A stretch of DNA of 64,000 nt from NCBI GenBank assembly GCA_965227155.1, contig OZ245731.1, forward strand, positions 4,836,001 through 4,900,000. The letters are read 5' to 3'. Position 1 is the first letter of the stretch; every line of letters starts with the position of its first letter. Positions 8,556-16,305 of this stretch are shown here, in pieces. This DNA is from UBA6059 sp965227155. GTDB taxonomy: Bacteria > Bacteroidota > Bacteroidia > Cytophagales > Cyclobacteriaceae. Below the pieces are notes generated by a model that saw only the letters and a program-made list of their open reading frames with translations, ran no database searches and had not been told where the DNA came from. Position numbers and translations under genes: made by a program.

Positions 8556-8650
8556 TGAGTTTTAAGACTAATTTGTCCGGCTTACAGCACATTAAAACGC
8601 TCGTTGTATCTTTGGACTAACAAGTCTTAAAACACTATATTGTTATAGCC
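8556..8650 (+). promoter_or_regulatory. Leading edge of the cassette array: inverted repeat with promoter-like box
   Basis: GTTTTAAGACTAATTTGTCC (about 8558-8577) and GGACTAACAAGTCTTAAAAC (about 8614-8633) form an imperfect inverted repeat (16 of 20). Within it TATCTTTG at 8607-8614 fits the Bacteroidota -7 element TAnnTTTG, with a weak TTAC at the -33 position (8582). Transcription would start just before the first cassette core site GTTATAGCC (8642-8650), the place a cassette promoter is expected. The rest of 8333-8680 holds the 3' flank of the IS91-like element and no gene. Confidence 0.4.
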
Positions 8651-8680
8651 AATGTGCGAGACCGCATATAGAATCTCACA

Positions 8681-9505
8681 ATGAACGAAATAACCCGAAA
8701 CAGAACGATAAGGCCTTCGTCAAGACTAGAAACATCGAAGAGCTACAAAATCAACACTAAGAATGTTTCTCGTCGAGATATTTTAGTCGTGAACATTGAC
8801 CATGAATCAAAACCGTTTCGGAAGTCTTATAAATTTAATGGAGCAGATGTCGCCAATAAAGACAATATTAGTTTTAGGGTAACTGATTATGGAACGTCAA
8901 TCGACATAAGTTGGAGTGGAGCAACACCAATCGGAAATCCATCAAAAATTGGAACTCGTTTGAAGCCGATTCCAACAACCAGAAAAGAAAAACCGATGGC
9001 TGTTCTTAAACCAACATCAAACCACTCAAAAACCTCATTTGAACCTATTTCTGACCCAAATGCAGAAGTCCTAATTCTAGGAACAATGCCAGGTGACAAA
9101 TCACTTGAACTGGGTGAATACTACGGACATCCTCGTAACAGATTTTGGAAAATAATCTCAACAATTACTAATAACGACTTTCCTCAGACTTATTTAGAAA
9201 AAAAGAAACTTCTTTTAAAATCGAGAATTGGAATTTGGGATGTCGCACACAAAGCAGTTAGAAAAGGAAGCCTTGACAGTGCAATAAAGGACGAATTACC
9301 GAACGACTTGGAAGGGTTCATTTCAAAGCATAGGAATTTGAGGGTTATCGGTTTTAACGGAACCAAATCAGAAGCGCTTTTTAACAAGTATTTTAGTAGA
9401 CATCCTGAACTAGAATACATCTCGTTACCGAGTACAAGTCCGGCTAACACTGGAATTGACTTTGCCAATATTTGTAAAATATGGCAACAAATACTGAAGA
9501 AATAA
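8681..9505 (+). CDS. Cassette-borne DNA glycosylase (hypoxanthine/UDG family 6-like) with unknown N-terminal domain
   Basis: 274 residues. The C-terminal half (about residues 115-274) matches the DNA-deoxyinosine/hypoxanthine-DNA glycosylase branch of the uracil-DNA glycosylase superfamily: VLILGTMPGDKSL, YYGHPRNRFWKI, GIWDVAHKAVRKGSLDSAI and LPSTSPAN. Such enzymes remove deaminated bases in base-excision repair. The first ~110 residues, rich in Lys, Arg and Ser, are not recognised and are not needed by the family, so this is a fusion or an extended N-terminus. An internal Met at residue 105 could start a glycosylase-only form. The gene is AT-rich, fills cassette 1, and ends 6 bp before its attC-like site. 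Confidence 0.75.
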   Translation: MNEITRNRTIRPSSRLETSKSYKINTKNVSRRDILVVNIDHESKPFRKSYKFNGADVANKDNISFRVTDYGTSIDISWSGATPIGNPSKIGTRLKPIPTTRKEKPMAVLKPTSNHSKTSFEPISDPNAEVLILGTMPGDKSLELGEYYGHPRNRFWKIISTITNNDFPQTYLEKKKLLLKSRIGIWDVAHKAVRKGSLDSAIKDELPNDLEGFISKHRNLRVIGFNGTKSEALFNKYFSRHPELEYISLPSTSPANTGIDFANICKIWQQILKK

Positions 9506-9511
9506 ATCACT

Positions 9512-9750
9512 GGCTATAACAATCACTATCGGTTATGTGCCAAAATGCCTCTTTGCCAGCTTTAGTGGGACTTGACCGCAAAAGTGCACCTTCTGACACT
9601 TCATCGCTTTTAAATACTTCAGTGGTTCTGGCTTTTTACCTTGTGGAACGCAGTGCCTCTTGGAAACCGTTGTGCTTCTGGTGCACTTCCGCTATTTTAG
9701 CTCTACTTGCCAACTGTGGGCATACAAACCGATAGTTAGGCGTTACAGCC
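9512..9750 (+). other. attC-like recombination site 1 (about 239 nt imperfect palindrome)
   Basis: The left arm starts GGCTATAAC-AAT-CACTATCGGTT. The reverse complement of the right arm starts GGCTGTAAC-GCCTA-ACTATCGGTT, giving a perfect 10-bp ACTATCGGTT stem plus inner stems (TTGCCAG/TTGGCAAG, AAGTGCACC/AAGTGCACC) with bulges. The right end carries GTTAGGC (9735-9741) and the core GTTACAGCC (9742-9750). It is longer than most described attC sites (about 55-150 nt). Confidence 0.65.
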
Positions 9751-9760
9751 CATACCGCAA

Positions 9761-10339
9761 ATGGATAAAGAGAAGGTTTTCAAACAGTCAATTGCCAATA
9801 ATCTTGATGAAACTCTCGTTAAACTTGGTTATTCACTAACTCAAGAATACAAGGGCGTGGTAAAATATCGCAACTCGAACAATATTCTAACTTTTGTCTT
9901 TGAATGGAACCAAGCCTATGGTTTTTATTGTCAACTGCAATTTGAGGATGAGCAAACCGACTTCCCTCTTTCAATCGTAATTAATAGACTGAAAAACTCA
10001 ACTGATCCTGAACCCCTGTTTGGCACAGAATTCAGTGAACTTGTCGACAATTGGGCGAAGGAACTCAAAACTGGAATACCCGAACTGAGCATTAACCTTC
10101 TAACCAAATCCTCTGAAGTTATTCAAGAACTCAGAAGTGAATTCGAACAACGAACTCTTGAGTACAACCAACAACTTGAACTGGAGTATGCAAAGCGAAC
10201 AGCAGATGAAGCATGGAACTCCAAAAACTATCAGAACTACCTGAACGCTGTTAACGGAAAACTGAGCCAACTGCCATCATCGTATTCCAAGAAATTAGAA
10301 ATTGCTAAGAAACAGATAACGGAGAAAAACGGGCTGTAA
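9761..10339 (+). CDS. Cassette-borne hypothetical protein
   Basis: 192 residues with no signal peptide or membrane segment. The first ~75 residues look like an alpha/beta domain (TLVKLGYSLTQEYKGVVKYR, VFEWNQAYGFYCQLQF). The second half is helical and charged, with a probable coiled coil around IQELRSEFEQRTLEYNQQLE and AKRTADEAWNSKNYQNY. The first half resembles small DUF-type domains found alone in Bacteroidota accessory regions, but I cannot name a family. The ATG lies 19 bp inside cassette 2 and the stop codon lies within attC-like site 2, as in compact integron cassettes. Confidence 0.7.
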   Translation: MDKEKVFKQSIANNLDETLVKLGYSLTQEYKGVVKYRNSNNILTFVFEWNQAYGFYCQLQFEDEQTDFPLSIVINRLKNSTDPEPLFGTEFSELVDNWAKELKTGIPELSINLLTKSSEVIQELRSEFEQRTLEYNQQLELEYAKRTADEAWNSKNYQNYLNAVNGKLSQLPSSYSKKLEIAKKQITEKNGL

Positions 10340-10570
10340 CATTGTGTATGGACGCATGTGTTAACTGAGCATCTAGCCAGTTTCGGTGCAACTCGACCGT
10401 GAATCTGCCGCTGAGGAAACTGCTTTGCCTTCTACAAAGCTCATTATCAGGAGTTTTTTATCTTCTCAACGCACTGCCTCTTAGATACTTTGGAAGCACC
10501 GGCAGATTTCACTATTTTGCTGCTATTAGCCAGTGGGGCGCACACAGCGCCATATCTGATCGTTGAAGGT
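10331..10570 (+). other. attC-like recombination site 2 (about 240 nt)
   Basis: The left end GGGCTGTAAC is the exact complement of the start of cassette 2 (GTTACAGCCC at 9742-9751). The right end is GTTGAAGG at 10562-10569. Arms pair through TGTATGG/GATATGG, GCATGTG/GCTGTGTG and GTGAATCTGCCGCTG/GTGAAATCTGCCGGTG. It is homologous to site 1: both have a left GCCAG-TT...ACT-GACCG block and a right AACGCA-TGCCTCTT-GA block, so the two form a repeat family. The interval to the next gene (10571-10614) shows nothing else. Confidence 0.65.
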
Positions 10571-10614
10571 AAAGAGAAGGATACAACAAACTACAGAAAT
10601 ATCACTTCAATTTT

Positions 10615-11475
10615 TTAATGTTGATAGCATCCCTTGCAATAAATCGTCCCTTCATCCAGGTTGATCATGATGGAATCTCCTTCATTGATTACTTCTCCAC
10701 AGCCATCGCAAACCATAGCAATTTCAGCTTTTTCGTAGGCCAACCCTTTTAGTGGTATTAATGTACCACCAATGATATTTTGCCAGGGTTCATCTTTCAC
10801 GATCATCTCCCTAAAATGCTCTTGCATTTTCAACCAGCGCTGAATCATCGGTTCTGCCAGTTCAAATTTTCGCATCGAATCTTCCATCAGACGCTCTCTG
10901 TAATCAAATAACTCATCGTCGATTATCATCCAATGGTGGACTGACCTTGGAAATGCGCCAAAATAGACCTTTTCTCCAGTTAAAATTTCTTCAAGGAAAT
11001 TGTATTGCTTGCCTATGGCCCGGTCTATTGTAACCGACTTAAAGTAAGGTGCCAAACGTTTGTCCTTATAGACTTTTGTATAAAAATCTGTTAATATCTT
11101 TATGAGCAACTCACCATGCCCCAGTGCTTCCCATAATTCAGGATCGGGTTCTACTATTTCAGACTCTAACTCTTCACGATATTTAAACCTATTCTTTTTT
11201 GGATTGGCATTTTTGAAGACGAAATCATCAAATGACAAATGGCTTTCAGGATATGTAAGACAAGGCAGGAATATATTTTGTCTAATGAAGTTGTCATCAA
11301 GGTCACCCTGACTTCCTTTCGGCAATTCACCTTTTACCAGTTTCGCTTTACAGGTTTTACAAGTTCCCTTGCGGCAGGAGTATTTTAAAGGTAAGCCTTG
11401 CCTTAGTCCTGCTTCTAATAATGATTCTCCTTTCCTTATCGAGTAAGTATTTCCTCTGTATTCAAATTGATTCAT
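10615..11475 (-). CDS. Ferredoxin - truncated haemoglobin - zinc-ribbon fusion protein
   Basis: 286 residues. Residues 1-80 are a plant-type [2Fe-2S] ferredoxin with Cys34, Cys39, Cys42 and Cys72 (CRKGTCKTC...PC). Residues about 110-245 resemble a truncated haemoglobin: LLIKILTDFYTKVYKDKRLAPYF as the A/B helices, and SVHHWMIIDDELFDYRERLM matching the proximal-His region. The C-terminus has a CDGCGE...CKGC zinc-ribbon-like pair. Truncated globins bind O2 or NO; a fused ferredoxin would supply electrons, suggesting NO detoxification or an O2/NO-dependent redox step. No signal peptide, so cytoplasmic. It is divergent from the molybdopterin oxidoreductase gene. Confidence 0.8.
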   Translation of the reverse strand: MNQFEYRGNTYSIRKGESLLEAGLRQGLPLKYSCRKGTCKTCKAKLVKGELPKGSQGDLDDNFIRQNIFLPCLTYPESHLSFDDFVFKNANPKKNRFKYREELESEIVEPDPELWEALGHGELLIKILTDFYTKVYKDKRLAPYFKSVTIDRAIGKQYNFLEEILTGEKVYFGAFPRSVHHWMIIDDELFDYRERLMEDSMRKFELAEPMIQRWLKMQEHFREMIVKDEPWQNIIGGTLIPLKGLAYEKAEIAMVCDGCGEVINEGDSIMINLDEGTIYCKGCYQH

Positions 11476-11521
11476 AGCTGATTGAATTCTCCTAATGCGA
11501 TAGATCTTTATACTAAAACCG

Positions 11522-11553
11522 AGAATCTATTATTTCAATTTCACACATTCAAA
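11522..11553 (-). promoter_or_regulatory. Candidate Bacteroidota promoter for the globin fusion
   Basis: On the minus strand TTTG (11553-11550) is followed after 20 bases by TAGATTCT (11529-11522), a 6-of-8 match to TAnnTTTG. It would give a 5' leader of about 40 nt before the start at 11475. The match is weak. Confidence 0.3.
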
Positions 11554-11632
11554 GAAATGGGAGCAAAAATGACTTTACCGCTAATGAAATACCACCTAAT
11601 ACAGATGATTAAATTTTAATTATCTTGTAACC

Positions 11633-13726
11633 ATGGCAGTAAAGACACATTACCGCACCTGCAACCTCTGCGAAGCTATGTGCGGCATTAAGATAGAAAC
11701 AGAAGGTAATTCCATAAAAAGTATCAAAGGAGATGAGCAGGATCCTTTCAGTAAGGGCTATATCTGCCCAAAGGCTGTAGCCCTTCAGGATATCTATGAA
11801 GATCCTGACAGGCTGAAAAAGCCTATCAAAAAAACCACAGAAGGCTGGCAGGAGATCAGCTGGAAGGAAGCGTTTGACTTGGTGGAAGCTGGCATTAAAA
11901 GCGTACAGAAGCAGCATGGCATGGATGCCATTGGCATTTACAATGGCAACCCCAATGTGCATAACCTGGGCTCGATGCTTTTTTCAAACCGATTCTTAAA
12001 GCCAATCAAAACTAAAAACAGGTTTTCGGCAACCTCTGTTGATCAGCTGCCACACCATTTTGTGAGCCAACTGATGATCGGGCATTCTTTCATGCTACCG
12101 ATTCCTGACATAGACCGTACAATGTATTTCCTTGTGTTTGGTGCCAATCCGATGGCTTCCAATGGCAGCATCATGTCAGCTGCCGGTATGCCCCATCGCA
12201 TCAAAGCATTGCAAGCCAGGAATGGCAAAATGGTAGTGATAGACCCCCGCAAGTCTGAAACAGCACAAAAAGCCGATCAGCATATTTTCATTAAGCCCGG
12301 TACAGATGTTTTCCTGTTAGCTGCATTGCTGCACCAACTCTTGTACCACGAAGATTTACCTGAGCTTCCTGAATACTACAAGGGGATTGAAGCAGTCAAA
12401 ACCTTATTCAGTGCATATACACCGGAACTATGCAGTCAGCTCACTGGTGTAGATGCCGCTGTGATCAAGCAAATGGCCACTGATTTCTGCAAGGCAGAGT
12501 CCGCTGTTGCCTATGGCAGGATCGGCGTTTCTATACAGGAGCATGGCACCCTCTGCCAATGGATGATTTACCTGATGAATATAGTCACAGGCAATTTTGA
12601 CCAAGCCGGTGGCATGATGTTTACCCTACCCGCGCTGGATGTGGTAATGGGTAAACCCAAAGGCACTATGTACAGCTACAATCGCTGGCAAAGCCGAGTG
12701 AGAGGCCTACCGGAGTTTGGTAATGAGCTACCTGCCGCTGTAATGGCTGAAGAAATGCTGACCCCCGGCGAAGGACAAATCAAGGCGTTCATTTGCAATG
12801 CCGGTAATCCTGTGCTCTCTACACCCAATGGTCAGCAACTGGAAAAAGGCCTGGAAAGCCTTGAGTTTATGGTATCGATCGATATCTATCTTAATGAAAC
12901 CAGTCGGTTTGCAGACATAATACTGCCACCGGCAACAGGGCTTGAGGTTAGCCATTATGACGTGATATTTAATGCCCTGGCTGTTCGCAATACCACCAAA
13001 TACAGCCCGGCACTTTTCCCAAAACCAAAGGGCAGCCTATACGATTGGGAGATTTTCAAAGAGCTCGGCAAGCGGTTTGGATACCAGCAGTCATTCATTG
13101 AAAGGCTTATCGATCGCTGGATCACACCGGAATTCATGCTTAATGAAGGACTCAAAAGAGGGCCATACAAACTTTCCTTAGACAAACTTAAAAAACAACC
13201 CCATGGCATTGACCTGGGTGCTTTACAATCGGTACTACCAAAGCGCATTTTCACACCGGATAGGAAAGTAGACCTATCCCCTCCCACACTTGTAGAGGCC
13301 TTCAAGAAAATCAACCCGCAAGAGAGCAATACCAATGGCCAGCTGCTATTGATAGGCCGCAGACACCTGCGCTCCAACAACTCCTGGATGCACAACAGCA
13401 AACGACTCGTCAAGGGCCCGGAAAGATGTACACTATTGATTCACCCGGATAATGCAAAGGCATTGAATATTCAAAATGAGGATCTGGTTTATGTTTCGGG
13501 AGCCGGTGGCAAAGTACAAATTTCCGCCGAAATATCGGATACCATGATGCCTGGTGTCGTTAGTATACCGCATGGTTGGGGACATCATCGACAAGGTACA
13601 GGATGGAAAATAGCAGAAGCCCATGCAGGGGTATCTATCAATGATATCACGGATCATGCCATGGTAGATCCAGTTTCAGGCAACGCAGCTGTCAATGGTG
13701 TGCCGGTACAGCTGGAAAAATTTTAG
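11633..13726 (+). CDS. Molybdopterin-dependent oxidoreductase (formate dehydrogenase/DMSO reductase superfamily)
   Basis: 697 residues with an N-terminal [4Fe-4S] site Cys10-x2-Cys13-x3-Cys17-x27-Cys45 and the usual YICPKA after it. MGD-binding signatures include YFLVFGANPMASNG, VVIDPRKSETAQKAD, FICNAGNPVLS and the C-terminal dinucleotide-binding barrel (LLIGRRHLRSNNSWMHN, IPHGWGHHRQGTGWK). No Tat signal is present, so it is probably cytoplasmic. At the place where family members have Cys, SeCys or Ser as molybdenum ligand the sequence reads SATSVDQLPHH with no clear equivalent. The substrate is unknown and no electron-transfer subunit is adjacent except the divergent ferredoxin-globin gene. 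Confidence 0.85.
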   Translation: MAVKTHYRTCNLCEAMCGIKIETEGNSIKSIKGDEQDPFSKGYICPKAVALQDIYEDPDRLKKPIKKTTEGWQEISWKEAFDLVEAGIKSVQKQHGMDAIGIYNGNPNVHNLGSMLFSNRFLKPIKTKNRFSATSVDQLPHHFVSQLMIGHSFMLPIPDIDRTMYFLVFGANPMASNGSIMSAAGMPHRIKALQARNGKMVVIDPRKSETAQKADQHIFIKPGTDVFLLAALLHQLLYHEDLPELPEYYKGIEAVKTLFSAYTPELCSQLTGVDAAVIKQMATDFCKAESAVAYGRIGVSIQEHGTLCQWMIYLMNIVTGNFDQAGGMMFTLPALDVVMGKPKGTMYSYNRWQSRVRGLPEFGNELPAAVMAEEMLTPGEGQIKAFICNAGNPVLSTPNGQQLEKGLESLEFMVSIDIYLNETSRFADIILPPATGLEVSHYDVIFNALAVRNTTKYSPALFPKPKGSLYDWEIFKELGKRFGYQQSFIERLIDRWITPEFMLNEGLKRGPYKLSLDKLKKQPHGIDLGALQSVLPKRIFTPDRKVDLSPPTLVEAFKKINPQESNTNGQLLLIGRRHLRSNNSWMHNSKRLVKGPERCTLLIHPDNAKALNIQNEDLVYVSGAGGKVQISAEISDTMMPGVVSIPHGWGHHRQGTGWKIAEAHAGVSINDITDHAMVDPVSGNAAVNGVPVQLEKF

Positions 13727-13745
13727 CCAATACGCATAAAACCAA

Positions 13746-13775
13746 AAAAAGCTACTCCGTGTGAAGTAGCTTTTT
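13746..13775. terminator. Bidirectional terminator between convergent genes
   Basis: AAAAAGCTACT (13746-13756) and AGTAGCTTTTT (13765-13775) form a perfect 11-bp stem with an 8-nt loop. The A and T runs flank both sides, so it can serve the oxidoreductase gene and the leftward desaturase gene. Confidence 0.9.
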
Positions 13776-13797
13776 GAGTATGAATTAAGGGTAAATT

Positions 13798-14586
13798 TTA
13801 TGCGGCTTGCTTTTGCTTATCTTTTTGTTTGATAGCCTCAAGCGTAAGCTCCTTTTGATTCTTCATTTCAATAATACCAAGCTTATTGAATAATTTGATC
13901 ACTTGGTAAGTAGGATCAATTTCATGCCACCTGATGCCACCAAAGTTTGCCCGAGAGCCATATTTGTGGTGGTTGTTGTGATAGCTTTCGCCCATCATCA
14001 GAAAATCGAAAGGTAGGAAGTTCCTACTGGTATCTCCTACTTTAAAGTTTCTGTAACCGTATTTATGGGCAAACCAGTTGATGATTGCGCCATGTATCGG
14101 TGAGAACATCCACTGGATAGGTAGTAAAAACCATAACCACCATACATCCACAAATGCCCAATAAATACCCAGGTAAACACCTCCCCAAAGAAGTCTTGAT
14201 ACCCATGAGCGTGCAAATACATCAAAAGACGTCCAATCTGGCACACCTTTTACAAATCTGTCTTCAGGAATTACTCTTTTAGATGCAATAGCAGAATAGA
14301 TGGTTTTTGTTTTCCACATCATCTTAAATATGGTTTCATCATATTTAGGTGAATGTGGATCGCTAGGCGTATCGGCAAAAGCATGGTGCATTCTATGCAT
14401 TACACCATAGCCATAAGGGCTTAGATAGTTTGAGCCCTGAAAGACCCATGTCAATACGTAGAAGATCTTTTCTGTAGTTTTATTCATGGTAAAAGCACCA
14501 TGAGCTGCATATCGATGCAGAAAGAATGTTTGAAAGAACAATGATAGGTACCATTGTGCAATGAAAAACGGGATGATTACTTCCAT
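13798..14586 (-). CDS. Acyl-CoA/acyl-lipid desaturase (fatty acid desaturase)
   Basis: 262 residues with the three histidine boxes of membrane di-iron desaturases: HRYAAH (24-29), HRMHH (about 64-68) and HNNHH (about 204). Hydrophobic pairs surround them (FFIAQWYLSLFFQTFF; WWLWFLLPIQWMF). It introduces a cis double bond into fatty acyl chains using O2 and an electron donor, adjusting membrane fluidity. The C-terminus is Lys/Gln-rich (KQKDKQKQAA). It follows the ECF sigma gene by 111 bp on the same strand. Confidence 0.9.
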   Translation of the reverse strand: MEVIIPFFIAQWYLSLFFQTFFLHRYAAHGAFTMNKTTEKIFYVLTWVFQGSNYLSPYGYGVMHRMHHAFADTPSDPHSPKYDETIFKMMWKTKTIYSAIASKRVIPEDRFVKGVPDWTSFDVFARSWVSRLLWGGVYLGIYWAFVDVWWLWFLLPIQWMFSPIHGAIINWFAHKYGYRNFKVGDTSRNFLPFDFLMMGESYHNNHHKYGSRANFGGIRWHEIDPTYQVIKLFNKLGIIEMKNQKELTLEAIKQKDKQKQAA

Positions 14587-14697
14587 GTTACTCTTTAGTC
14601 AATAGTTTAATATAGGTTAAGGCAGACTTCCCTAATGAAGCCTATACAAGTAAAGACAGGGCAACCGAAGGTTTGTGACAAAAAGAGCGGAAATAAT

Positions 14698-15303
14698 TTA
14701 AGATTTTTTTCTGTCCTGAATTTCGCGATTCAATTTCGCGATCAATTCTTCAGGATCTTCAAGTTTACAAGCCTTACGGAAACTGTCCATAAATGACTTG
14801 TGTGTAGGAAGATCAATGGTAAATCTAAACTTGTCGACAGTAAGCTTTTCTTTGGCCCTGCTTACTAATTGGCGACAGTTGTCCTTTTTCTTTTCAAAAA
14901 TATGCTGAAGTTCGTCGTATTCATAGTTGAATACTTCACGCATGAGGTACATCGCTTTTTCTACGGGCTCAAGTTTACGGTGAAGGTGCTTTAAGGCCTC
15001 CGATAGTTCATTTGAAAAATCAAAGTCTTCAAAATCACCTTTCTCAACAAATTCAAAGGACTTATACGTCTCTATATATTCTTTTTTCTTTTCGTTGAAA
15101 GCATTGAGGTGATTGATGCAGTTATTGGTAACTGATTTAATCAAATACGCTTTGGTATTATTGATCTTTTCATGATCTACACTCAACCATTTCAGAAAAG
15201 TATCCTGTACAATATCTTCAGCATCCTGCAGTGAGCCCACCATTTGGTGCGCAATACGGATGAGCATGGGTTGATATAAAGCTATAGCCTGAGCCTGATT
15301 CAA
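14698..15303 (-). CDS. ECF-type RNA polymerase sigma factor
   Basis: 201 residues. Region 2 contains AEDIVQDTFLKWL and the -10 recognition helix part TKAYLIKSVTNNCINHL; region 4 is around YDELQHIFEKKKDNCRQLVSRAKEKL. An extra C-terminal ~45 residues (PTHKSFMDSFRKACKLEDPEELI) resembles the start of the SnoaL-like tail of SigJ/ECF41-type factors but is too short to contain that domain. No anti-sigma gene is adjacent. It sits within a run of membrane-lipid and redox genes on the same strand, which may be its regulon. Confidence 0.85.
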   Translation of the reverse strand: MNQAQAIALYQPMLIRIAHQMVGSLQDAEDIVQDTFLKWLSVDHEKINNTKAYLIKSVTNNCINHLNAFNEKKKEYIETYKSFEFVEKGDFEDFDFSNELSEALKHLHRKLEPVEKAMYLMREVFNYEYDELQHIFEKKKDNCRQLVSRAKEKLTVDKFRFTIDLPTHKSFMDSFRKACKLEDPEELIAKLNREIQDRKKS

Positions 15304-15378
15304 TGCAATCTAGTTTGGTACGAAATTAGCCCCAAATTATACAGGCTTGGATGAAAAAAAACTGACATTCATCAGGTT

Positions 15379-16248
15379 TTAAGATACAGCCTGCTTTTCA
15401 ATCTTCACATCCTCCCCAAATTTGGTGCCTTCAGGTGTCCTGTAGGGCTGAAATGGAATTTTGAGCAAGTTAGACAACCGATCATTTTCTTTAGGATCCA
15501 TATGCGTGTCGATACCATATTTCAAACTTGAGGTATTTTCAACACTGGCGAAAGTGCCAAAAACCCGGTCCCAAATAGAAAAGATATTACCGTAGTTGGT
15601 ATCCGTAAGCGGTTGAGTGTAATGATGGTGTACTTTGTGCATATTGGGCGTTACGAACACGTAGGATAGTGCTCTATCTACTTTATCGGGCATGTTGATG
15701 TTGGCATGCGTAATATGTGCGAAGAGAACCGAAAAGCTTTGATAAAGCATTACCATCCAAATGGGTGCTCCCACAATCACTACAGCAAGAATCGTAAAAC
15801 CTATTCTAAAAACAGTCTCCCCCGGATGATGCCTAAGTCCGGTAGTAACATCTACCGTGGTATCACTATGATGCACCAGATGAAATTTCCACATCCACTT
15901 AACCTGATGCTCCAACCAATGAATCGCATAGGCACCGATCATATCCAGCAACATCACTCCTACTACAATCTGCGCCCACAAAGGCATCTCAACCAAATAT
16001 AGCAATCCAAATTGATTTGAACTTGCCCAGTTGGATGCTGCAAGCAGTACACCCGCCAGGCCGAAACCAATTATAGCTGTACACATGGTGAAGAAAAGGT
16101 TGAGACCGGCATGCCGAAATTTCTTGTATTGGAAAGCAAATAGAGGTATAACACCTTCCAGTATCCAGAAAAGAACAATTCCACCCAGCAACAATCCTGT
16201 GCGAAAGGAAGTGGGGATATTTTCAAAGAATTCAATAAATGCGTCCAT
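15379..16248 (-). CDS. Sterol desaturase / fatty acid hydroxylase family protein
   Basis: 289 residues with several membrane segments (LLLGGIVLFWILEGVIPLF; ALNW/MLLDMIGAYAIHW regions) and the His clusters of the family: HWLEHQ, HLVHHSD, GLRHHPGE and HKVHHHYTQP. These bind a di-iron centre that hydroxylates or desaturates lipid C-H bonds with O2. The actual lipid substrate (fatty acid, hopanoid, carotenoid or alkylglycerol) cannot be inferred. It lies 57 bp downstream of the Rieske gene, which could be its electron donor. Confidence 0.85.
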   Translation of the reverse strand: MDAFIEFFENIPTSFRTGLLLGGIVLFWILEGVIPLFAFQYKKFRHAGLNLFFTMCTAIIGFGLAGVLLAASNWASSNQFGLLYLVEMPLWAQIVVGVMLLDMIGAYAIHWLEHQVKWMWKFHLVHHSDTTVDVTTGLRHHPGETVFRIGFTILAVVIVGAPIWMVMLYQSFSVLFAHITHANINMPDKVDRALSYVFVTPNMHKVHHHYTQPLTDTNYGNIFSIWDRVFGTFASVENTSSLKYGIDTHMDPKENDRLSNLLKIPFQPYRTPEGTKFGEDVKIEKQAVS

Positions 16249-16305
16249 ACATTTTCAGGTTATCTGATAAAGATAATCAGGATGCGAAAATCTGGCAATG
16301 GAAAA

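Larger units (their letters stand above)
8643..10562 (+). mobile_element. Two integron-style gene cassettes
   Basis: Cassette 1 is 8643-9742 and cassette 2 is 9743-10562. Each begins just after the G of a G|TTAYAGCC core, holds one plus-strand gene that nearly fills it, and ends in an attC-like palindrome. In integron cassettes the first bases of a cassette are complementary to the left end of its own attC. Here cassette 1 starts TTATAGCC and its palindrome starts GGCTATAAC; cassette 2 starts TTACAGCCC and its palindrome starts GGGCTGTAAC. Both match exactly. No IntI gene was found in the window, so this would be an integrase-less cluster (CALIN). Confidence 0.65.

Noticed and set aside
9535..9735. 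Open frame of 66 codons inside attC-like site 1
   Set aside because: It covers the palindrome, has no family match, and the palindrome explains the sequence.
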